From NCBI GenBank assembly GCA_947457335.1, contig CANGWA010000004.1:1-40626 (forward strand): 40,626 nucleotides of DNA. The letters are read 5' to 3'. Below are positions 34,759-40,626 of the stretch, piece by piece (position 1 is the stretch's first letter; each line of letters starts with the position of its first letter). The notes under the pieces are model-generated. The model saw only the letters and a program-made list of their open reading frames with translations, did no database searches and was not told the origin of the DNA. The stretch is from Sphingobacteriaceae bacterium (GTDB taxonomy: Bacteria; Bacteroidota; Bacteroidia; B-17B0; Aurantibacillaceae). The translations under genes and the position numbers were made by a program.

Positions 34759-34840
34759 CACCTTGTCTACCTATTGTCTACCTGAAATATTTGAAAATCA
34801 GCGGCATGTCGTTGTAATATTACAAACGGCGGACAAGGTG
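34759..34840 (+). promoter_or_regulatory. Regulatory region with direct repeats and palindrome before the T9SS cargo genes
   Basis: Two copies of TTGTCTACCT (34763-34772 and 34774-34783) are spaced by 11 bp, one helical turn. CACCTTGTC (34759-34767) recurs inverted as GACAAGGTG (34832-34840). Between them lies the perfect 14-bp palindrome TTGTAATATTACAA (34812-34825). TTTG at 34790-34793 could be a -33 element. The region ends 32 bp before the ATG at 34873 and follows the TPR/LuxR regulator gene. Confidence 0.45.
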
Positions 34841-34872
34841 TTCGTACTCTAAACCCAATAAAGCAATTCGTT

Positions 34873-35766
34873 ATGCGCGTAAAAAATTTAATTATAGCCT
34901 TGTTTTTCTCTATTTCAGGACTCCAGGCTCAGGTACTAAATAGCAGTTTTGAGCAACTCAACGGAGATAGCAGTGTAAAAAACTGGGGGGATTTGCTCTT
35001 GTTCGCGATCACGTTGGATTCATTGGGCCACCCGACGGATTCTATTGTCATGGACAAGGGACTGTATTTCTCGACTACTGACGCACACACGGGGCAACGC
35101 GCTATGGAAATGCGCAATGCCTATTATGCAGTAGAAGGCTCAAAAATTGCGGGAAGGGCAAAAATGACAATGTCCGATTCCATCTATGGCGCCTTCGCTT
35201 CGCCTTGCCCTGTGGGTATCAATCCCTCAGTGTTTAGTTTTTACTATAAATTTTTCCCCGTTAATAACGATACCGCCTACGCCTACCTGGTTGTCTCCGA
35301 TAGTATGGACAATGCTTTAGGTGGGGCTAAAATTGCCATTCATCAGCTGGCAAGTAACTACCAATTGGCTACCGCGCCTGTGACCTACACAACGGCAGGG
35401 GCGCCTGCTTTTATGACGATTTATTTCAGAACGTCAAAAACGCCTGCTTTGGCGCATTATGGCACTCGGTTTATAGTTGACGATGTTAGCACCATACAAA
35501 CGGGTATTGCTGAGCAAGAACCATCCACTCTGCTTTTGGCACCCATGCCCGTGATCGATCGCCTCGCGGTTCAGCTACCCAACGGTGCTATAGGTAAGGA
35601 TGCTACAGTAAATGTGTACGACCTGAATGCTCGGGTGCTGAATGCAGATTATGTTAAAACGACCGATGGCCTTGAAATCAACACCTCGGGCTTGCCTTCT
35701 GGCATCTATCAATTGGTGCTTCAATCGAACAACAGCGTTTATACTGCTAAAATTGTGAAGTACTAA
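34873..35766 (+). CDS. Secreted T9SS cargo protein of unknown function
   Basis: The 297-residue chain starts with a signal peptide (MRVKNLIIALFFSISGLQAQ) followed by VLNSSFEQLNGDSSVKNWGD. That opening is typical of Bacteroidota carbohydrate-binding-like or jelly-roll domains (a glycan-binding role is inference only). The middle contains regularly spaced Ser/Thr-Asp strands (YFSTTDAHTGQRAMEMRNAY, FSFYYKFFPVNNDTAYAYL) and ends FIVDDVSTI, a motif seen at the end of such domains. The last ~75 residues look like a T9SS sorting domain, although the usual YPNP is changed to APMPVIDRLAV; the terminal GLPSGIYQLVLQSN...TAKIVKY fits well. Spacing to the cyclophilin gene is 76 bp on the same strand. Confidence 0.8.
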   Translation: MRVKNLIIALFFSISGLQAQVLNSSFEQLNGDSSVKNWGDLLLFAITLDSLGHPTDSIVMDKGLYFSTTDAHTGQRAMEMRNAYYAVEGSKIAGRAKMTMSDSIYGAFASPCPVGINPSVFSFYYKFFPVNNDTAYAYLVVSDSMDNALGGAKIAIHQLASNYQLATAPVTYTTAGAPAFMTIYFRTSKTPALAHYGTRFIVDDVSTIQTGIAEQEPSTLLLAPMPVIDRLAVQLPNGAIGKDATVNVYDLNARVLNADYVKTTDGLEINTSGLPSGIYQLVLQSNNSVYTAKIVKY

Positions 35767-35842
35767 TTCAACACCTCTTCTTTGGACACAATAGGGAAAG
35801 TTCGTTCTGAATTTCTATCTTTACTAGAATGGCTTTTCCAAC

Positions 35843-36997
35843 ATGAAAAAAACATACACGCTACTCCTCCTTTGTTCCTTTTTTGGAACAACTCTGCAAG
35901 CACAATCCACTTACACGGGTAAGCCGCTATACAAAATCGTGACGACCCGCGGTGGGGTGGCGTTGGGGACCTTTACGGTAGAATTGTACCCCAATATTGC
36001 CTATAAGCATGTGCGCAATTTTGATTCGCTTGTCTCCGTTCAATTTTTCGACTCCCTAGCCTTTCACCGATGCGTGCCAGGCTTTGTGATCCAAGGGGGA
36101 AGTCCGTATACTAAAAACGGACCGGTAAGCATGTGGGGCCAAAGTCCTTCTTCGCTCACCGCCGTGCCGGCAGAATTCACCACTGCACAACATAAGCGGG
36201 GAACGTTCGCGGCCGCTCGCTCGTCGAATATCAATAGTGCAACGTCTCAATTTTATATCAATCTCGCCTACAACGCTTCGCTGGATAACAATTACACCCT
36301 GTATGGTCGGGTTACCGCTAATTTGTGGGTAGTCGATACAATTGTCAATTCTCCTAAAATGGCTACTCCGCCATCTACTTATTCCAGCGTGCCTTCGCCA
36401 AAAATCATCATGTTCATTACGCGCATTGGCTCCAACGACACCGTGCCGGTTGCACCTCAACTCACTTCTCCCGTTAATTACACCGTTAATTTGGATTCAA
36501 GTAAGGCGTTGTCTTTAAAATGGAATCCTGTGAGCGATGCGGTACTTTATCAAGTACAGCTCTCGCGGGATTCCACTTTCCAAACCGATACAGTTCAATA
36601 TACCACCACGGCACTCACTACGGCTTCTTGTGCCAAACGCTCAGGCAATACGTGGTATTTCTGGCGCGTGCGCACCAATAATGGTGGGCACTATAGTCCT
36701 TGGTCCACCGTCTTTCGGTTTCATACCTTTGGTGAAACAACAGGACTTGCTCAAGAAACATTCTTGAAGGTTCAAATTTATCCTTCGCCAGCAAAAGATG
36801 AATTACAAGTGCAATTAGAAGAAGCGGGCTCTACTTTGCGAATATATGATCTTCGCGGCAGAATGGTGGCAGAGCACTATTGCCCATCAACCACGACCAC
36901 GTTGTCTCTAAAACGCCTGCCCATTGCGGTATACACACTGCACGTGCAATCGTTATCGGGTAAAACCACTCAGGTCAAGTTTATTAAGAGTGAATAA
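35843..36997 (+). CDS. Secreted cyclophilin-type peptidyl-prolyl isomerase with T9SS sorting domain
   Basis: After a signal peptide (to Ala20) the protein has a cyclophilin domain (~28-195). FHRCVPGFVIQGG supplies catalytic Arg76 with Phe81 and Gln84, equivalent to Arg55, Phe60 and Gln63 of human CypA, and SQFYINLA matches the SQFFI segment. The position of CypA Trp121 is Ser and that of His126 is Tyr, so substrate pocket and cyclosporin binding probably differ. Then comes a fibronectin/Ig-like domain (~205-300; LKWNPVSDAVLYQVQLSRDS, NTWYFWRVRTNNGGHYSPW) and a T9SS domain (VQIYPSPAKDELQVQL ... VKFIKSE). A prolyl isomerase carried to the surface by T9SS is unusual; it may fold or remodel proline-rich secreted repeat proteins (inference). 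Confidence 0.88.
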   Translation: MKKTYTLLLLCSFFGTTLQAQSTYTGKPLYKIVTTRGGVALGTFTVELYPNIAYKHVRNFDSLVSVQFFDSLAFHRCVPGFVIQGGSPYTKNGPVSMWGQSPSSLTAVPAEFTTAQHKRGTFAAARSSNINSATSQFYINLAYNASLDNNYTLYGRVTANLWVVDTIVNSPKMATPPSTYSSVPSPKIIMFITRIGSNDTVPVAPQLTSPVNYTVNLDSSKALSLKWNPVSDAVLYQVQLSRDSTFQTDTVQYTTTALTTASCAKRSGNTWYFWRVRTNNGGHYSPWSTVFRFHTFGETTGLAQETFLKVQIYPSPAKDELQVQLEEAGSTLRIYDLRGRMVAEHYCPSTTTTLSLKRLPIAVYTLHVQSLSGKTTQVKFIKSE

Positions 36998-37087
36998 CCA
37001 CAGGTGGTATTGAGGTGACGTGTTTGAGTAAAAAGCATTTATCTATTTTTATCATACGAATCGTTTGATGGATTCGTTATTGCATCT

Positions 37088-38593
37088 ATGAATATTTATA
37101 CACGTAAGCAACGTTGGAAAATGATATTGGCAGTAGTAGCACTGTTGATAGTGATTGCTTCGTTTTGGTATACCAATAATTTAGTAAGACGCATTGCTGA
37201 CGATGAACGCGTGAAGGCGCGAATATGGGCCGAGGCGGTTGAAAAACGGGCTAAACTTATTCGCTTCACCAATACGTTGTTTACAGAAATAAAGGGAGAA
37301 GAACGGAAGAAAGCGGAACTCTATGCCGAAGCCTTTAAAGAACTGTCGAACCCGTTTAGCACAGCTGACATCAACTTTGTGCTTAAAGTGCTACAGGCCA
37401 ACACAACGGTGCCTGTAATATTGGTGAATGACAACGGACAAATGAGTCACCGCAACCTCGATTCCACTAGGGTTAACGACACCGCCTATGTGCGGCAGCA
37501 ATTGGAGGAAATGAAACAACTGTATCCACCGGTGGTGACCAAGTATTACCAGCAGCACGTTTCTTATTTGTATTACAAAGATTCTAAAGTGTTCACCGAC
37601 ATACAAGTGGTGTTTGATAGTTTGATGAATTCATTCAAAGAAACATCGGTGCTAACTGCAGAAGTGGCGGCGATTTTTACCGATAGCAGCCGCACACAGG
37701 TGATTACCAAAAGCGAAAAAATAAAACAAGAGGATATCAATACGGCAGAGAAATTACACTCCACCATCGCTACACTAGAGTCTCAAAACACACCTTTAAC
37801 GGTAGATTTGGGAGATGGACACATGTATTATATATTCTATTCCCAATCCGATTTGCTGACCAAACTTAAGTATTATCCTTACATACAATTCGGGGTCATA
37901 GGGTTGTTTCTCATCATTGCTTATGTACTCTTTAGTACAGCGCGTAAAGCCGAACAAGACCAAGTTTGGGTGGGCATGAGCAAGGAGACGGCCCACCAAT
38001 TGGGCACACCGTTATCATCTCTCATGGCTTGGAACGAACACTTAATCACCTTGGGAGTAGATGAGTCGGTGGTAAAAGAAATGCAGCAAGATGTAAAGCG
38101 ATTGAACACCATAACCGATCGTTTTAGTAAGATAGGCTCCCAGCCGGCGATGGAGTCGGAGTCGGTTAACCAGATTTTAGAAGAAGCCGTTGACTATTTA
38201 AAACGGCGCACTTCGCGCAATGTGTTGTACACCTTGCAGTTGCCCGAAGAACAAGTAGTGGCGCCATTAAGCCGCGCGCTTTTTGAATGGGTGATTGAGA
38301 ACCTTTGTAAGAATGCCGTCGATGCGATGGAGGGAAAGGGACACATTGAAATTGTATTAAGAGATGTGCCTGAGGGATTAGAAATTGACATAACAGACAG
38401 TGGCAAGGGGATCCCAAAGGCCAACTTCAAAACCGTTTTTGAACCCGGCTACACAACTAAGAGCAGAGGATGGGGCTTAGGGCTAAGTTTGTGCAAGCGC
38501 ATTATTGAAACGTATCATAAGGGTAAGATTTTTGTCCTGCGCAGTGAGCAAGGCAAGGGTACTACCTTTAGAATAGAAATGAAACGCGGTTGA
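37088..38593 (+). CDS. Orphan sensor histidine kinase
   Basis: This 501-residue membrane kinase has TM1 at ~12-30, a periplasmic sensor of about 230 residues, and TM2 at ~266-285, with no HAMP domain visible. The H-box is GMSKETAHQLGTPLSSLMAW with phospho-acceptor His303. The HATPase domain has an N-box (ENLCKNAVDAM, Asn409), G1 DSGKGIP (Asp437), F-box VFEPGYTTK and G2 RGWGLGLSLCKRI. The catalytic set is complete. No response regulator gene lies beside it, so its partner must be elsewhere. TTTG-N17-TATTTTTA at 37023-37051 could be its promoter. The periplasmic domain is not recognised. Confidence 0.93.
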   Translation: MNIYTRKQRWKMILAVVALLIVIASFWYTNNLVRRIADDERVKARIWAEAVEKRAKLIRFTNTLFTEIKGEERKKAELYAEAFKELSNPFSTADINFVLKVLQANTTVPVILVNDNGQMSHRNLDSTRVNDTAYVRQQLEEMKQLYPPVVTKYYQQHVSYLYYKDSKVFTDIQVVFDSLMNSFKETSVLTAEVAAIFTDSSRTQVITKSEKIKQEDINTAEKLHSTIATLESQNTPLTVDLGDGHMYYIFYSQSDLLTKLKYYPYIQFGVIGLFLIIAYVLFSTARKAEQDQVWVGMSKETAHQLGTPLSSLMAWNEHLITLGVDESVVKEMQQDVKRLNTITDRFSKIGSQPAMESESVNQILEEAVDYLKRRTSRNVLYTLQLPEEQVVAPLSRALFEWVIENLCKNAVDAMEGKGHIEIVLRDVPEGLEIDITDSGKGIPKANFKTVFEPGYTTKSRGWGLGLSLCKRIIETYHKGKIFVLRSEQGKGTTFRIEMKRG

Positions 38594-38934
38594 TCCATCG
38601 TCAATAGGTTATCATTGTTTTGAACAATACGGGCTGTAGTTGGAGAGTCGTGCCAGGAACAAGCAACCCAACGACCAATCATTTTACAACAACAACCACT
38701 TAAGGGTGGTAGCATGGCCTATATATAAGTTGGGCAATAAATGAGGCGGTTACCATCAAGGGGACTATGAGCCTAAATCTAATTTTTCAACTTGCTACAA
38801 TCTATAGCAAGGGTCTGCTACGTTGTGTTGTAATTTTGTTTAAAAGTTATTGGGCTGGGTGGATAAGTCGGGTCATGATAGAGGACAAGGGCGGATAACT
38901 TTAATCAAGCTGTAAAAAAATAAAAATAGATATC
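38594..38934. other. Intergenic region before recA
   Basis: No gene is seen in these 341 bp. A small hairpin TTGCTA...TAGCAA occurs at 38792-38810 just before the candidate recA -7 element, and an ACCAC...GTGGT hairpin near 38692-38710. I looked for a LexA-type SOS palindrome and found none. Confidence 0.5.
38831..38838 (+). promoter_or_regulatory. Candidate -7 element for recA
   Basis: TAATTTTG is a perfect TAnnTTTG match, giving a leader of about 90 nt. A -33 TTTG at normal spacing is missing. Confidence 0.35.
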
Positions 38935-39987
38935 ATGGCAAGAAAACACGAAGAGGAAGTCCTCGAAGCGACAGACAACCGCAAAACCGTAAACGCAGAG
39001 AAGTTGAAAGCCTTACAGCTGACGCTCGACAAGCTCGAGAAGACCTATGGTAAGGGCGCTATCATGAAGCTGGGTGACAGCAAGGTAGAGCAATTAGAGG
39101 CCATATCAACCGGATCATTGGGGTTGGACATTGCCTTGGGCATTGGTGGGTTACCGAAGGGACGAATTGTAGAGATATACGGTCCAGAGTCTTCAGGTAA
39201 AACCACTTTAGCTATTCACGCGATTGCAAACGTACAGCGTAACGGGGGTATTGCCGCCATTATTGATGCTGAGCATGCATTTGACCGTTTTTACGCTGAG
39301 AAATTAGGAGTTGACACAGAGAGCCTTTTAATATCGCAACCCGATAATGGGGAGCAAGCCTTGGAGATTGCTGACAATTTAATTCGTTCTGGTGCAATTG
39401 ATTTGGTGGTAATTGACTCTGTAGCTGCCTTAACGCCGAAGGCGGAGATTGAAGGGGAGATGGGAGACAGCAAGATGGGATTGCAAGCCCGTCTTATGAG
39501 TCAGGCCTTGCGTAAATTAACCGGTACGATTAATAAAACAGGATGTTGTTGTATTTTCATCAACCAATTACGTGAGAAAATCGGCATTATGTTTGGAAAT
39601 CCTGAGACAACCACAGGGGGTAATGCTTTGAAGTTTTATGCTTCGGTTCGTTTAGATATTCGTCGTATTAGTCAATTGAAAGAGGGAGATGCCGTAATGG
39701 GTAACCGTGTCCGCGTAAAGGTCATCAAGAACAAAGTGGCACCGCCGTTCCGTCAAGCCGAATTCGACATCATGTTTGGCGAAGGCATAAGCAAGACTGG
39801 GGAAATTATTGACATTGGCGTTGAAAAAGGCGTGATTAAAAAATCAGGCTCGTGGTTTAGTTACGACGACACTAAATTGGGTCAGGGACGTGATGCGGTA
39901 AAGGCCTTGTTTTCTGAGAATCCAGACCTCGCCGAAGAGATTGAACACAAAATTAAGGACGCACTGTCGGCAGCAGCCGAAGCGTAG
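38935..39987 (+). CDS. recA: Recombinase RecA
   Basis: RecA forms ATP-dependent filaments on single-stranded DNA for homologous recombination and repair. The 350-residue protein is full length. Key parts are [20 protein letters not shown], the Walker A site GPESSGKT at 83-90, IIDAEHAF, the Walker B region [10 protein letters not shown], loop 1 region [20 protein letters not shown], the [20 protein letters not shown] segment leading into loop 2, and [17 protein letters not shown]. The C-terminal tail is short and moderately acidic ([19 protein letters not shown]). It is monocistronic, with a terminator 22 bp after the stop. A Cys-Cys-Cys run in [11 protein letters not shown] is a small oddity. 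Confidence 0.98.
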   Translation: MARKHEEEVLEATDNRKTVNAEKLKALQLTLDKLEKTYGKGAIMKLGDSKVEQLEAISTGSLGLDIALGIGGLPKGRIVEIYGPESSGKTTLAIHAIANVQRNGGIAAIIDAEHAFDRFYAEKLGVDTESLLISQPDNGEQALEIADNLIRSGAIDLVVIDSVAALTPKAEIEGEMGDSKMGLQARLMSQALRKLTGTINKTGCCCIFINQLREKIGIMFGNPETTTGGNALKFYASVRLDIRRISQLKEGDAVMGNRVRVKVIKNKVAPPFRQAEFDIMFGEGISKTGEIIDIGVEKGVIKKSGSWFSYDDTKLGQGRDAVKALFSENPDLAEEIEHKIKDALSAAAEA

Positions 39988-40009
39988 TTCCATCTTTCAC
40001 TTATACAAT

Positions 40010-40045
40010 GAAGGGCAGTGGCGCAAGCGTTGCCCTTCTTTTTTT
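40010..40045 (+). terminator. Intrinsic terminator of recA
   Basis: Stem GAAGGGCA/TGCCCTTC (with further GC-rich pairing possible in the 13-nt loop) is followed by seven T, 22 bp after the recA stop. Confidence 0.9.
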
Positions 40046-40248
40046 GGAGTTGGTTATGATTGTCTCCAATTTTCTTACTGAGTGAGGTTAGAGGGTGAGG
40101 GGTGGAAGTTCTCGCAAACCAACTTGCTCTGACATTTGCTCTTCAAATTGCTCCAAGAAAAAGCCTTACGTTAACGCCATTCGCTCTCGCTCTCACACTT
40201 ACTCTGTTCGAAAATTGGGTAGAGGGTGGAAGGTGGCGTCAACGCCTC
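40046..40248. other. Noncoding stretch between recA terminator and repeat array
   Basis: No gene is visible. The element AGAGGGTG occurs twice (near 40089 and 40212) in similar purine-rich contexts; otherwise nothing stands out. Confidence 0.4.
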
Positions 40249-40626
40249 AATTCTCAATAAATTAGAACGCAAAGTTTGCGGAGAAGCAAAGGTCGCAAAG
40301 TCAAGATAAACGCACTTTCAATTTTCAATTAATTAAGGGCGCAAAGGACACGGAGACGCAAAGGGCGCAAAGTCTAGATAAACGCACTCTCAATTCTCCA
40401 CTTTCAATTTTCAACTAATTAAGGGCGCAAAGTCTAGATAAACGCACTCTCAATTCTCCACTTTCAATTTTCAACTAATTAAGGGCGCAAAGAACACAAA
40501 GGTGCAAAGAACGCAAAGAGATAAAGCCCGACAAGAGGTAAAGCCGGCAAAGAGAAAAAAGCGCATAGTGACGTAAATGCATTTTCAATTTTCAACTCTC
40601 AACTTTCAATTAATTTAGGACGCAAC
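40249..40626. repeat. Composite intergenic repeat array (CGCAAAG and CAATTTTCAA motifs), open at the window end
   Basis: At least five copies of a composite unit of the type CAATTTTCAAxTAATTAAGG-GCGCAAAG occur (near 40249, 40316, 40401, 40461, 40600), separated by runs of CGCAAAG-like heptamers and ATAAACGCAC. Within it, 40361-40420 and 40421-40480 are a perfect 60-bp tandem duplication, and a third copy begins at 40481 (12 bp). The last copy reaches the window edge, so the array continues outside. Such CGCAAAG-rich arrays are seen between genes in some Bacteroidota; the function is unknown. Confidence 0.85.
40361..40480. repeat. Perfect 60-bp tandem duplication
   Basis: Bases 40361-40420 and 40421-40480 are identical by direct comparison, beginning AAGGGCGCAAAGTCTAGATA and ending TTTTCAACTAATT. 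The identity marks a recent duplication in an older, diverged array. Confidence 0.92.

Noticed and set aside
38594-38934. SOS (LexA) operator before recA
   Set aside because: No LexA-like palindrome was found by eye; many Bacteroidota recA genes appear to lack one.
40361-40492. CRISPR array
   Set aside because: The 60-bp copies are directly adjacent with no unique spacers, and there are no cas genes in the window.

Overview
The window looks like chromosomal DNA from a member of the Bacteroidota. Seven proteins end in, or appear to end in, a type IX secretion (T9SS) C-terminal sorting domain. SprB-type and Ig_7-type surface modules are present. Several starts are preceded by the Bacteroidota sigma -7 element TAnnTTTG, and Shine-Dalgarno sequences are weak or absent. 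The housekeeping genes (yraN, rluB-like, glmS, divIC/ftsB-like, ferritin, dsbD, recA) fit that phylum. Genus cannot be decided from the sequence alone.

Layout. 1-5.2 kb holds a truncated secreted-protein gene (minus), yraN plus an rluB-like pseudouridine synthase with a very long Arg/Asp/Gly-rich N-terminus, glmS, a DUF4296-type lipoprotein and a DivIC/FtsB-like septum protein. 5.2-10.7 kb is all minus strand: ferritin, a full-length DsbD, a free-standing DsbD-alpha-like protein, a probable structured RNA (6S-Flavo-like) and a GT2 glycosyltransferase fused to a membrane region and a degenerate phosphoglycosyl-transferase tail. 10.7-24.2 kb is the most striking part: four tandem genes of about 1,110 codons each, spaced 14-20 bp. 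Each encodes signal peptide, six kelch-like blades, eight Ig-like domains and a T9SS sorting domain. They alternate as two subfamilies (A-B-A-B), which suggests that a two-gene unit was duplicated. One good promoter lies upstream of the first gene and one terminator after the last.

24.2-25.3 kb is a break point. It contains tRNA-Arg(UCU), a large nested inverted repeat directly after the tRNA, and about 650 bp of apparent relic sequence, including a short piece that resembles the arm-binding N-terminus of a Bacteroidota tyrosine integrase. 25.3-29.5 kb encodes a 1,416-residue surface protein (ALK-like glycine-rich domain, two SprB repeats, twelve Ig-like repeats, T9SS domain), reading away from the kelch cluster. 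29.8-33.0 kb is a translationally coupled pair of polytopic membrane proteins, one DUF2142. 33.1-38.6 kb is plus strand: a TPR/LuxR-type regulator, two T9SS cargo proteins (one a secreted cyclophilin) and an orphan histidine kinase. The end carries recA with its terminator, then a noncoding array built on CGCAAAG and CAATTTTCAA motifs, including a perfect 60-bp tandem duplication, running off the window.

Taken together, the accessory part (10.7-37 kb) appears devoted to building and possibly regulating the cell surface: secreted repeat proteins, membrane glycosylation-type proteins and a membrane-tethered regulator. The functions of the kelch/Ig proteins are not known from sequence. All statements come from reading the sequence by eye; no database search was run.
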